Source of the DNA: Leptolyngbya sp. 'hensonii' | GTDB lineage: Bacteria > Cyanobacteriota > Cyanobacteriia > GCF-001939115 | Assembly: GCF_001939115.1 (NCBI RefSeq) | Contig: NZ_MQTZ01000002.1 | Span: 212,298 to 276,297, forward strand | DNA length: 64,000 nucleotides | Direction: 5' to 3' | Part shown: piece after piece, positions 23,869 through 31,792 of the stretch | How the letters are laid out: every line of letters starts with the position of its first letter | How positions within the stretch are numbered: the first letter of the stretch is position 1 | Position numbers and translations under genes: made by a program | The notes under the pieces: model-generated | What the model saw: only the letters and a program-made list of their open reading frames with translations | What the model was told of the DNA's origin: nothing | Databases searched by the model: none

Positions 23869-26777
23869 CCGGCTCCCTCCTCCTTCTGGCGCTGGTTTTC
23901 TGGATCGTAAAAGGGGGTGGGACTGACCGTTGCCGGAACCAGACTGCCGTCTGATATACGAATTCTGAAGCGCGTCCCGACCTGGGCCAGTTCCGGTTTT
24001 AGATAGGCCAGACCGATATACCGCTGCAAGGCAGAACTGAAGGCGATACTCGTCACCCGACCGGCAATGTCATTGCCCTCAATCACCAGATGGCATTCCT
24101 GGGGGGGATTGCCACTAAAATGCCGATCCATTTGGAAACCAACCAGTTGCTGGCGCAGCGATCGAGACTTCACAATCTGCAAACTACGCTGGCCGATAAA
24201 AAAAGGCTTATCCAGCTTAACGGCCCAATTCAGATTGGCTTCCCAGGGAGTGGTCAACCCATCCGTATCCTGGCCCACAATCAGGTGGCCCTTTTCCAAG
24301 CGCAGGCGTCGCTGGGCTTCCACCCCAAAGGGGCGAATACCATCAGGGGCTCCCGCTGCCATCAGAGCATCCCAAAGTGCGGGTCCAAACTCCGAAGGGA
24401 CATGGATCTCATAGCCCCATTCCCCGACAAACCCAACCCGCATCAGCAGCGCTGGAATCCCCGCCACAGTCCCCTGGCGCACCGCCAGATAGGAAAAGGC
24501 TGCCCCAGAGAGGTCCAGATCAGTAAGCGGGGCCAGCACCTGCCGCGATCGCGGCCCCGCCAGATTCACCCCCACCCTGGCTCCCGTGCTATTCACCAGC
24601 CCACAATCCAGTTGCCAGATCGTATTCCAGCGGGTCAGCTCTCGGTAAATCTGGGTCGCGCCGGAGGTAGTAGTCGTAAAGTAAAACTGCTCTGCTCCTA
24701 GACGGGCCACCACCCCATCGTCAATGATCACCCCCGCCTCATCCAGCATCAGAGCATAGCGGGTCGTGCCCGGTTTCATCGTGGCGAAGCGGCCCGTGTA
24801 GATCCGTTCCAGGAACTCAGCCCCATCCGGTCCCCACAATTCCAGCTTGCCCAGGGTGCCCACATCAATCAGACCAACCCCCATGCGGACAGCAGCAACT
24901 TCCTGGCGAATACAGTCCTCTCGACTTGTGCCCGATCGTCTGTAGTATTCCGGACGCTGCCAGATCCCGGCGGGCATGAATTGGGCTCCCAGGGCGGTGT
25001 GCCGATCGTGCAGGGCGGTACGCCGCTCTGGAGTGAAACTGCGTCCTGCCAGATGAGACAGGGGCACGGGATGGAAAAAGGGACGGGCCGTCGTCGTACC
25101 CACCTCGCCGGGAGTTTTCCCAGTCACACGGGCCAGAATCCGCAGGGCCATCATGTTGGAGTGCTTCCCCTGGCTCGGTCCCATGCCCACGGTGGTATAA
25201 CGCTTCAGCAATTCGATATTGTCGAACCCTTCCTGGATCGCGTGCTCAAAATCCTTTAGTTGCAGATCCTCGTCAAAATCCACAAAATTCTTGCCCGCTG
25301 GATGGGGCACGATCGGCCAGGGATGGGAGGGAGCCTCCTGGGTGATCCTCACTCCTGCTACCCTCTCTGAAGCTGTATGGGGAAACTTCAGTTCTACAAC
25401 TGCTTCCAGGCCAACCCGCCGACCATCCAGCAGTTTCTGCTCAAAGTCATACACCCCATTCACCCGACCACAGGCAAAAATCCCTGGGGGCAGAACCTCG
25501 GGCACGAATTGCTGCAGCGATTCATTAAACTCCATCTTGACACCAGCCTGATGGAGCAAACTGGTCGCTGGAGCCCAGCCCACACTCATCAGGACGCCAT
25601 CACAGGCGATCGTCTGCTGGGATTGCCGTTGGGGTAGCCCCGCCCCATCCAGCGGACAGACCACCACCTCTACAACCCCTTCCTGGAGTGGATTTGATCG
25701 AGCTTCATCAATACAATGTCCCAGCAAGACCGGAATTCTCTGGGCTTGCACCAGTTCGCACTGGGGCGGATCTGGCCTTAGATCCACGATCGCTGCCACA
25801 GTCACCCCATGGGCCACCAGGTCCAGGGCCGCCCGGTAGCCATCCTGGTTTGCCGTCAGGACAACGGCCTGCTGCATGGGTTGGACGGCATAACGATAGA
25901 TCAACCGCTGGGCCGCCGAAGCCAGCATCACCCCCGGCAGATCATTATTGTGGAATACGGCGGGTTGTTCCCAGGCTCCGGTCGCCACAATCACCGCCCT
26001 GGCCCGCATTTTGGTCAGATAGTCCGGTCCCACCAGGGGAATCCAGTGGTCCCCATAGTAGCCCGCTGCCTGGGTCTGGGTGTAGAGACGGATATTGGCA
26101 TGGGCGTTGACCGCTTGCACCATGGCATTGGTTTGATCCGCCAGCTTCCGATCGGCTCCCCGCTGATACCCCCCCGAACCGCCCAGTCGAGCATTCTCCT
26201 CCACCAGTACCACCTCCGCCCCAGCATCCGCCGCTGCCAGGGCGGCTGCCAGACCAGAAGGTCCGGCCCCAATCACCAGCACATCACAAAAGTCGTATCG
26301 TTTGGGGGTCCGTTGGCGGGGGGTGGTAAAGTCCACCTGACCCAGACCCGTAATCTGGCGGATCAGCCGTTCCCAGAAGGGGAACAGGGACTTGTCATGG
26401 AATGCCTTGTAATAAAATCCGACCGGCATGAACCGGGAGAAGGCATCCAGGATGCTGCGTCGATCTCCCCGAACACCACCATCCGTATTCACCGCCACGA
26501 GGGACAGTCCTGCCGTCAGTTCCGTTACATCTGCCCGCAGATTCAGCGCCTGACTCGCCTGCATCAAGGTATTGATGTCCTGATTAGCAAAACTGAGCAA
26601 ACCCCTGGGTCGGTGATACTTGAAGCTCCGTCCCAGCACCCGCTGGCCATTAGCCCACAGGGCACTGGTGATAGTATCACCCTGGTAGCCCAGCACCCGC
26701 TGGCCCTCAAAGGTGAAGGAGAGGAGGTGGTTGCGATCGATCCATTCGCCAGCAATAGGGGGGAGTCGATGCCTCAT
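23865..26777 (-). CDS. mgdC: NMG dehydrogenase / sarcosine oxidase alpha subunit
   Basis: A 970-residue two-part flavoprotein. Residues about 1-110 form the N-terminal SoxA/ferredoxin-like region (GYQGDTITSALWANG, GRSFKYHRPRGL). About 163-500 is an NAD/FAD-type domain (DVLVIGAGPSGLAAALAAAD, IFACGRVNGVYD). About 590-970 is a GcvT-like aminomethyltransferase domain (RRLRLEKGHLIVGQDTDG, LNWAVKLDK) that binds tetrahydrofolate and can take the methyl carbon as methylene-THF. Together with beta, gamma and delta it oxidises N-methylglutamate (in this context) or sarcosine. It overlaps delta and gamma by 4 bp each. Confidence 0.93.
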   Translation of the reverse strand: MRHRLPPIAGEWIDRNHLLSFTFEGQRVLGYQGDTITSALWANGQRVLGRSFKYHRPRGLLSFANQDINTLMQASQALNLRADVTELTAGLSLVAVNTDGGVRGDRRSILDAFSRFMPVGFYYKAFHDKSLFPFWERLIRQITGLGQVDFTTPRQRTPKRYDFCDVLVIGAGPSGLAAALAAADAGAEVVLVEENARLGGSGGYQRGADRKLADQTNAMVQAVNAHANIRLYTQTQAAGYYGDHWIPLVGPDYLTKMRARAVIVATGAWEQPAVFHNNDLPGVMLASAAQRLIYRYAVQPMQQAVVLTANQDGYRAALDLVAHGVTVAAIVDLRPDPPQCELVQAQRIPVLLGHCIDEARSNPLQEGVVEVVVCPLDGAGLPQRQSQQTIACDGVLMSVGWAPATSLLHQAGVKMEFNESLQQFVPEVLPPGIFACGRVNGVYDFEQKLLDGRRVGLEAVVELKFPHTASERVAGVRITQEAPSHPWPIVPHPAGKNFVDFDEDLQLKDFEHAIQEGFDNIELLKRYTTVGMGPSQGKHSNMMALRILARVTGKTPGEVGTTTARPFFHPVPLSHLAGRSFTPERRTALHDRHTALGAQFMPAGIWQRPEYYRRSGTSREDCIRQEVAAVRMGVGLIDVGTLGKLELWGPDGAEFLERIYTGRFATMKPGTTRYALMLDEAGVIIDDGVVARLGAEQFYFTTTTSGATQIYRELTRWNTIWQLDCGLVNSTGARVGVNLAGPRSRQVLAPLTDLDLSGAAFSYLAVRQGTVAGIPALLMRVGFVGEWGYEIHVPSEFGPALWDALMAAGAPDGIRPFGVEAQRRLRLEKGHLIVGQDTDGLTTPWEANLNWAVKLDKPFFIGQRSLQIVKSRSLRQQLVGFQMDRHFSGNPPQECHLVIEGNDIAGRVTSIAFSSALQRYIGLAYLKPELAQVGTRFRIRISDGSLVPATVSPTPFYDPENQRQKEEGAG

Positions 26778-27031
26778 CGGTGCTCCCCATACAGGTAGGT
26801 GCGGAGAATTTCATCGCTGCCCGTGTTGCGCTCGGCAATGAACCAGGTGGTGCTGGGCAGATGGCACCACCATTCCCGCCTTATCCCCGGCACACTGTTG
26901 CGATGGAAGACATAATCCGCCCAGGCTTCATCCTCCACCACTTGTAGATCGGGCATAGGGCGAAATTCTCCCCCGTAGGCAAATTCGGTGATGGGTCTTG
27001 CTCCATTGATGGGACAGGTCATGATTTTCAT
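26774..27031 (-). CDS. mgdB: NMG dehydrogenase / sarcosine oxidase delta subunit, zinc site altered
   Basis: An 85-residue SoxD-like protein: MTCPINGARPITEFAYGGE, EAWADYVFHRNSVPGIRREW, WCHLPSTTWF. Classical sarcosine oxidase delta binds zinc with CPxCG and a later H-x3-C; here the second Cys is replaced (CPING) and the last Cys is absent (CHLPST). The CPING form resembles, from memory, delta subunits linked to NMG dehydrogenase rather than to true sarcosine oxidase, which supports the methylamine call but needs an alignment. It sits between beta and alpha, as in soxBDAG. Confidence 0.85.
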   Translation of the reverse strand: MKIMTCPINGARPITEFAYGGEFRPMPDLQVVEDEAWADYVFHRNSVPGIRREWWCHLPSTTWFIAERNTGSDEILRTYLYGEHR

Positions 27032-27046
27032 AGTGAATGTTAAGGG

Positions 27047-28288
27047 TTAGTGACCAACGGATGCAGCTCCTTTTTCCCCCACCAGGTTGTACCGGGTAAA
27101 CCGGTCCAGGGAAAAGTCCCGAATCAGATCGGGGGGCCGATCGTGGACCAGGGTATCGGCCATGGTCTTGCCGCAAATCGGCGTGGCTTTGAACCCCCAG
27201 GTGCCCCAACCCGCATCCAGATAAAAGCCTGCAATCGGGGTCAGACCCATGATCGGGGCAAAGTCAGGGGTCATGTCCGCCATGCCAGCCCACTGCCGCA
27301 CCACCTTCACCCCCGAAAGAAAGGGGAATAGATCGAGCATGTGGGCGGCCAGCCCTTCCGCAAAGTCAAGGGTGGAACGGGTGGAGTGCAATTCGTAAGG
27401 GTCCAGAGAAGCTCCCATTACCAATTCTCCCCGGGCGGATTGACTGATGTAGACATGCAGACTACCAGAGACGATGATTGGATCGAGCCAGGGTTTCATC
27501 GGTTCGCTCACCATCGCCTGTAGGGGATGGATCGTCAGGGGCGATCGCAACCCCACCAGGGCCAAAATGCGAGGGGTAAATCCGGCCACAGCGCAGAGGA
27601 CTTTGGGGGTGGAAATTTTGCCCCGACTGGTGTCTACTCCAGTGACCCGATCGCCTGTCACCCTAATCCCCAACACCTCCGTCTGTTGATGAATCTCCAC
27701 CCCCCGCTGATCCGCCCCCCGACCGTAGCCCCAAGCCACCGCATCGTGGCGGGCAATGCTACCGGGAGCATGATAAAGGGCACCCAGCACCGGCCAGTGC
27801 CCTCCACAGCGCAGATCCATCTGAGGACAGGCTTGCTGCACCGCCTCCGGACCGACCAGCTCACTCTTGACCCCTAGATGCTTGTTCACTTCCGCTCGCC
27901 AGCGCATGGTTCGCAGGGCAGCATCCGTATGGGCCAGGGTGAAATGGCCCCGGTTGGCATAGAACAGATTCAGGTCAAAATCCTGAGACAAATCCTGCCA
28001 CAGCCGCAGGGATTCATCGTAGAACCGCACCCCAGCCGGAGTCAGGTAGTTGGAACGGACGATCGTGGTGTTACGCCCCGTATTTCCCCCACCCAGATAG
28101 CCCTTCTCCAGCACGGCCACATCCCGCATCCCATGGTCGCGGGCCAGGTAGTAGGCCGCCGCCAGCCCATGCCCCCCACCCCCGATAATCACCGCATCGT
28201 AGGTCGCTTGGAGCCGATCGGGCTGGCGGAACATTCGGGGTTCCGGGTAGGCGGACGATCGGGCAAATTTCAATAATCGCAATGGCAT
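27047..28288 (-). CDS. mgdA: NMG dehydrogenase / sarcosine oxidase beta subunit
   Basis: A 413-residue DAO-fold flavoprotein. The dinucleotide motif VIIGGGGHGLAAAYYLARDHG is at about residues 31-50, followed by GGGNTGRNTTIVRSNY, which is typical of the beta subunit that binds covalent FMN and FAD and holds the amine-oxidising site. ATG 28288 (MPLRLLKFA) is preferred; the 30 codons upstream come from a palindromic repeat. The gene order beta-delta-alpha-gamma matches soxBDAG/mgdABCD. Confidence 0.92.
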   Translation of the reverse strand: MPLRLLKFARSSAYPEPRMFRQPDRLQATYDAVIIGGGGHGLAAAYYLARDHGMRDVAVLEKGYLGGGNTGRNTTIVRSNYLTPAGVRFYDESLRLWQDLSQDFDLNLFYANRGHFTLAHTDAALRTMRWRAEVNKHLGVKSELVGPEAVQQACPQMDLRCGGHWPVLGALYHAPGSIARHDAVAWGYGRGADQRGVEIHQQTEVLGIRVTGDRVTGVDTSRGKISTPKVLCAVAGFTPRILALVGLRSPLTIHPLQAMVSEPMKPWLDPIIVSGSLHVYISQSARGELVMGASLDPYELHSTRSTLDFAEGLAAHMLDLFPFLSGVKVVRQWAGMADMTPDFAPIMGLTPIAGFYLDAGWGTWGFKATPICGKTMADTLVHDRPPDLIRDFSLDRFTRYNLVGEKGAASVGH

Positions 28289-28317
28289 GATTTTGAATGT
28301 TGCATGATGGGTGGGTG

Positions 28318-28361
28318 GTGTTTCGGTAAAGACGGGATTAATCCCGTCTTTACCGAAACAC
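28318..28361. repeat. perfect 44-bp palindrome overlapping the purU 3' end
   Basis: GTGTTTCGGTAAAGACGGG and its exact complement CCCGTCTTTACCGAAACAC surround ATTAAT (28318-28361). It covers the last codons and stop of purU (28350) and lies in the spacer before the beta-subunit gene, so it may set the mRNA balance within the operon. Confidence 0.9.
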
Positions 28362-29210
28362 GACGGTCTTATTCCCATGAACCAAAACCCGGTCCTCGAC
28401 GTGATACCGCAACCCCCTGGCTAGAACCGTCTTCTCAATGTCTCTGCCATAGCGGATCAGATCCTCGATCGAATCAGAATGATCGATGCGAATCACATCC
28501 TGATCAATGATGGGACCGGCGTCCAGATCAGACGTGACGTAGTGACAAGTCGCCCCAATCAGTTTGACGCCCCGGTTATAGGCTTGGTGATAGGGTTTGG
28601 CTCCAATGAAAGAGGGAAGAAAGGAATGGTGAATGTTAATAATGCGGTTAGGATAGCGATCGCACACCGCTGGGGACAGGATTTGCATGTAGCGGGCCAG
28701 AACCATCACATCCCCCTGGACAGCCTCAAATTGTGTCCCAATCTTGTCGTAGGCGTCCGCCTTGTTGTCTGGGGTGACCGGAATGCAGGAGTAGGAAATG
28801 CCATGCCACTCGACAAACTTCCGCAAGTCCTCATGATTGGAAATCACACAGGGGATTTCGATATCCAGTTCTCGACTTTGCCAGCGGGCCAGCAAATCAT
28901 ACAGACAATGATCTGATTTTGACGCCAGAATCACCACCCGCTTTTTCTGATCTGAATCAGACAGCCGCCAATCCATCTCAAACTTTTGTGCAATCGGCAA
29001 AAACTGCTGTCGAAATTCTGCAATATCCAGTGCTAGAGAGTTCGCCAGAATTTCCTGCCGCATGAAAAATCGTTGCGCAATCTGATCCGCATGGTGCTGC
29101 GCTTCTACAATCCAACCTTGATGACTGGCGATGAAAGAACTCACAGCCGCCACGATGCCCACCCGATCGGGACAGGACAGACAGAGGGTAAATCGCCGAC
29201 CAGAGAACAC
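28350..29210 (-). CDS. purU: formyltetrahydrofolate deformylase
   Basis: A 286-residue PurU. An N-terminal ACT domain (about 1-85, TLCLSCPDRVGIVAAVSSFIA) precedes a formyltransferase-type domain with IINIHHSFLPSFIGAKPYHQA and ATCHYVTSDLDAGPIIDQDV (Asn-His-Asp catalytic set). It hydrolyses 10-formyl-THF to formate and THF. It is the first gene of the NMG operon, where it would clear C1 units from methylamine oxidation after folate steps encoded elsewhere. It may also serve purine and glycine metabolism. The stop codon lies inside a palindromic repeat. Confidence 0.95.
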   Translation of the reverse strand: MFSGRRFTLCLSCPDRVGIVAAVSSFIASHQGWIVEAQHHADQIAQRFFMRQEILANSLALDIAEFRQQFLPIAQKFEMDWRLSDSDQKKRVVILASKSDHCLYDLLARWQSRELDIEIPCVISNHEDLRKFVEWHGISYSCIPVTPDNKADAYDKIGTQFEAVQGDVMVLARYMQILSPAVCDRYPNRIINIHHSFLPSFIGAKPYHQAYNRGVKLIGATCHYVTSDLDAGPIIDQDVIRIDHSDSIEDLIRYGRDIEKTVLARGLRYHVEDRVLVHGNKTVVFR

Positions 29211-29293
29211 AGGTAAAAAATTCCTGTCAGGAAACTTCGTTGAATATCATGCAGGTTTTTTTCATTCCTGTCAACATTTTTTCCTGCTATGAT
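29211..29293. promoter_or_regulatory. divergent operator/promoter region of the NMG operon
   Basis: A perfect odd palindrome TTCCTG-T-CAGGAA lies at 29221-29233, with half-site TTCCTGTCAA at 29265-29274 and TTCCTGCTAT at 29281-29290. A possible -10 TATGAT at 29288-29293 faces the regulator gene. The sites are 44 and 16 bp apart, and are good candidates for binding by the XRE-cupin protein. Confidence 0.6.
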
Positions 29294-29368
29294 ACAAATC
29301 ATGAAAACTGGAGACGCTGCATGCAACATCTCCCCAGATCAAAATAGGGCCATGAAAGGCATTCACCC

Positions 29369-29989
29369 GTGACAGAATCAGGCAACAGCGTCGAACCCAT
29401 CATCACTAATGATCCGCTGGAGCACTATCTGGGTGCGACCATTCGGGATCTGCGCCTGAAACATGGGTTAACGATCGCAGAAGTTGCCGAACAGGCCGGG
29501 ATTTCACGGGGCATGCTTTCCAAAATCGAAAATGCCCAAACGGCAACCAGCCTGGAAACGATCGCCAAACTCGCCAGTGCCCTGGGGGTTTCCCTATCCA
29601 CCCTATTCCGCGACTACAACGTGCCGGAAGGCGGAGCCCAACTGGTGAAACGGGGGGAAGGGATGGAGGTCGTGCGTCGCGGGACAAAGCGGGGGCATAC
29701 CTATCACCTACTGGCCTATGATCAGGGGCCAACTAAGCTGTTTGAACCGTTCCTGATCACCATGGATGACGCCTCAGAAGTTTTTCCCACCTTCGAACAT
29801 CCGGGGACCGAGTTCATCTATCTACTGGAAGGCAGTCTGGAATACCGTCACGGTCAGTATACTTACTTACTCGAACCGGGAGATGCCCTGACTTTCCGAG
29901 GGGACATCCCCCATGGTCCTGAACGGCTGATTCAGCTTCCTATCCGCTTTCTGGCCATTATTTACTACGACTCCCTGAAAGCATTTTGA
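29369..29989 (+). CDS. XRE-family regulator with C-terminal cupin
   Basis: A 206-residue PuuR/SinR-type regulator. A helix-turn-helix lies at about 24-78 (RDLRLKHGLTIAEVAEQAG, SRGMLSKIENAQT) and a single-domain cupin at about 125-195 (FEHPGTEFIYLLEGSLEY, LLEPGDALTFRGDIPHGPE). Such proteins usually sense an amine, amino acid or metabolite through the cupin. It is divergent from purU-mgd-gmaS-mgs, across TTCCTG operator-like sites, so it is probably the local regulator of methylamine use. GTG 29369 is the best start. Confidence 0.92.
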   Translation: MTESGNSVEPIITNDPLEHYLGATIRDLRLKHGLTIAEVAEQAGISRGMLSKIENAQTATSLETIAKLASALGVSLSTLFRDYNVPEGGAQLVKRGEGMEVVRRGTKRGHTYHLLAYDQGPTKLFEPFLITMDDASEVFPTFEHPGTEFIYLLEGSLEYRHGQYTYLLEPGDALTFRGDIPHGPERLIQLPIRFLAIIYYDSLKAF

Positions 29990-30000
29990 GCCTGCTCCGT

Positions 30001-30097
30001 ACAGGCATTGCAGGCAACGCCTCACACAACACCAATTTGATCCCCAAAATTCTGGCCAAGCATTGCCTGCAATACCAATTTGATCTCTAAAATACGG
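30001..30097. repeat. short direct repeats after the regulator gene
   Basis: ACCAATTTGATCCCCAAAAT (from about 30033) recurs as ACCAATTTGATCTCTAAAAT (from about 30074), each near a GCATTGC/GGCAACGC block seen in other spacers. Confidence 0.5.
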
Positions 30098-30124
30098 ACT
30101 AGTAAGGAAGCCATTTCAAGATTT

Positions 30125-30868
30125 ATGACCTACTGCCTTGGCATCATGACCCGGTTTGGACTGGTTATGGCGGCTGATTCCCGGACGAATGCGGGAGTGG
30201 ATCATGTATCCACCTATCAAAAACTGTTCAACTTCTCCCAACTCGGAGATCGGGTGCTTCTGATCTGCACCTCCGGCAATCTATCTATCACCCAGGCTGC
30301 AATTACCCTGCTCCAGAAAGATTTGAAAACTCAGACAGATGCCAATCTCCACACCCTTCCTTCCCTCTATGAGGCAGCTCGATACATTGGTGAAAAACTG
30401 CGCCAGATTCAAGATCAGGACCGAACCTGGCTCCAGCAAGATGGCATTGAGTATCAATGCAGTATGCTCCTGGGCGGCCAGATCCAGGGAGAAGAACCGG
30501 GTTTATACCTGATTTACAGCCAGGGCAACTGTATCCAGGCTTCTGCAGATACCCCATTCTTGCAAATTGGCGAAACCAAGTATGGCAAGCCTATTCTGGA
30601 TCGGACTTTGACCTTCAATACAACGCTGGAAGCCGCCGCAAAATCTGCGTTACTCTCGATCGACTCCACCATGAAATCGAACATCTCTGTAGGCCCTCCG
30701 ATCAACCTGGTCGTGTACGAAGCAGACACCTTTCAGATCAAGCATGAGCTCCGACTCCGTTCTGGCTCGCCTTACCTGGTCAAGATCCGCAAATTGTGGG
30801 AGGAATCCCTGCGAGAAGCCTTTGATCGCATGCCCAATGTTGATTGGGAACAGGTTCTGGAAACATAG
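30125..30868 (+). CDS. Anbu-type proteasome-like peptidase
   Basis: A 247-residue Ntn-hydrolase. Starting at ATG 30125 gives M-T-YCLGIMTRFGLVMAADSR with Thr2 as nucleophile after Met removal, and then TNAGVDHVSTYQKLFNF, which is characteristic of Anbu (the HslV/proteasome beta-like protein found as helical rings). The frame extends 15 codons upstream but would bury the Thr, so the shorter form is chosen. Anbu is often beside ATP-grasp, alpha-E and transglutaminase genes (a predicted tagging system); none of these is seen here. Substrate unknown. Confidence 0.9.
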   Translation: MTYCLGIMTRFGLVMAADSRTNAGVDHVSTYQKLFNFSQLGDRVLLICTSGNLSITQAAITLLQKDLKTQTDANLHTLPSLYEAARYIGEKLRQIQDQDRTWLQQDGIEYQCSMLLGGQIQGEEPGLYLIYSQGNCIQASADTPFLQIGETKYGKPILDRTLTFNTTLEAAAKSALLSIDSTMKSNISVGPPINLVVYEADTFQIKHELRLRSGSPYLVKIRKLWEESLREAFDRMPNVDWEQVLET

Positions 30869-30946
30869 GGGGATACCCCCTGCAGTTTGGAAAAATCATC
30901 GTACAAATGCACTGTCTTTTCTCTTTGCCCTTATCATTGAAGAATA

Positions 30947-30967
30947 TCCTGAGGACAGTCCAGAGGA
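30947..30967. repeat. 12-bp-periodic repeat before the 30975 gene
   Basis: TCCTGAGGA at 30947 and TCCAGAGGA at 30959 are exactly 12 bp apart; a decayed third copy (TCTCATGAA, 30971) overlaps the start codon. This is the same unit as in 31793-32054. Confidence 0.75.
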
Positions 30968-30974
30968 TAGTCTC

Positions 30975-31526
30975 ATGAATGATGGTGGGATCGATCGGCT
31001 TCCAGTCACTCAGTTGGAAGAAAGATATAACCTGGTCAAAAGCGCTATTTATACCAGGCTAAAAGCCCTTGGCCTTAAGCCTGAACGAGTTGGGAATAAG
31101 GCCTATGTCAATGCAACTCAGATCAGGTTGTTGGATGATCTGCATCACTTTATCCAGACCGGCGGGACAACAGCAGAATTTTTGGACAGCCGAGGATTAA
31201 CTGGCCTTGAGGACGACTCATCCGAAGAACTGTCCTCTGAACTGTCCACAGGACAACCGGATATGCTGAAGTTGATTACCGGGCTTGCCGCAGAAATGGC
31301 TTCCAGGATGCAGCCGGTCGATCCATTTCGATATTACGAGATCCTAGAAAATGCGGCCCAAAAAGGCTGGATTCTCAAAACTTCAGAGCTGGCCCAGCTT
31401 CTGGAATTGCCTGCTGCAATGCTACAACAGTACGGTGATCGCTTCTCTGAAGCTGGGTTTGTTTTTACCCAATCCGGATTTCGCCAGGGAGAGGTTGCCT
31501 GGCGAGTTTCTAAACCTTTAAAATAA
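30975..31526 (+). CDS. hypothetical, possible DNA-binding protein
   Basis: A 183-residue protein that I do not recognise. Residues about 8-50 (VTQLEERYNLVKSAIYTRLK then ALGLKPERVGNKAYVNATQI) look like a winged or excisionase-type HTH: a helix pair followed by a strand-turn with GNKAYV. Residues about 79-95 (DDSSEELSSELSTGQ) come from a 12-bp DNA repeat (31221, 31233, 31245). The C-terminal part (about 120-183) has a second possible helical unit (LKTSELAQLLELPAAMLQQYG). ATG 30975 is chosen; longer in-frame extension would overlap the Anbu gene. It lies next to a large array of the same repeat. Confidence 0.65.
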   Translation: MNDGGIDRLPVTQLEERYNLVKSAIYTRLKALGLKPERVGNKAYVNATQIRLLDDLHHFIQTGGTTAEFLDSRGLTGLEDDSSEELSSELSTGQPDMLKLITGLAAEMASRMQPVDPFRYYEILENAAQKGWILKTSELAQLLELPAAMLQQYGDRFSEAGFVFTQSGFRQGEVAWRVSKPLK

Positions 31527-31549
31527 AAAAGCTAGCTTAAAAGCCAGCT
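31525..31549 (-). terminator. minus-strand terminator
   Basis: On the minus strand AGCTGGC pairs with GCTAGCT (one G-U) around a TTTTAA loop and is followed by six U residues. It has no U-run on the plus strand, so it points to a minus-strand transcript coming from 31550-31780. Confidence 0.7.
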
Positions 31550-31775
31550 AGAATAGTTAGTTAGTTAGTACTGATTGGTTAGTAGTCTGATTAGTTCAAT
31601 TGGGATTTTCTTGGGTGATGTTAGTCGTAGCACTGGCATCACCTCAGTTTTGATGGGCCTGAAATAGACAAATCAAAATTAAGGTGACGGACTGTTTGTC
31701 ACTCTGGCCTATGTACGCCAGCAGGAGCTTTACCCACCAGTGGAGGCTGTTCTCCTTGAACCCTTCAATCTTTCC
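31529..31775 (-). ncRNA. candidate structured small RNA or sORF leader
   Basis: A predicted minus-strand transcript of about 250 nt with its own -10 (TATAGT, 31787-31782) and terminator (31525-31549). Between them are stems GGTGATG/CATCACC (31637-31643 with 31614-31620), GTGAC/GTCAC (31698-31702 with 31684-31688), TGGC/GCCA (31717-31720 with 31705-31708) and CCAC-TGG-TGG near 31735. No protein gene covers it. It does not match tmRNA, RNase P, SRP or 6S RNA as I know them. Identity unknown. Confidence 0.5.
31565..31639 (-). CDS. possible 24-residue small protein
   Basis: ATG at 31639 has GAGGTG just upstream and reads 24 codons (MPVLRLTSPKKIPIELI at the start) to a TAA at 31565, just before the minus-strand terminator. 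Not hydrophobic. The ribosome site and the stop-terminator spacing make translation possible, but there is no homology evidence. Confidence 0.3.
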   Translation of the reverse strand: MPVLRLTSPKKIPIELIRLLTNQY

Positions 31776-31781
31776 TCCTAA

Positions 31782-31787
31782 ACTATA
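31782..31787 (-). promoter_or_regulatory. -10 box for the minus-strand small transcript
   Basis: TATAGT on the minus strand. No good -35; the position is instead occupied by copies of the 12-bp repeat unit, which suggests dependence on a bound protein. Confidence 0.45.
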
Positions 31788-31792
31788 GCATG

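Noticed and set aside
25809..26798. 329-codon frame antisense to the alpha-subunit gene
   Set aside because: The opposite strand encodes a clear flavoprotein; this frame has no recognisable domain.
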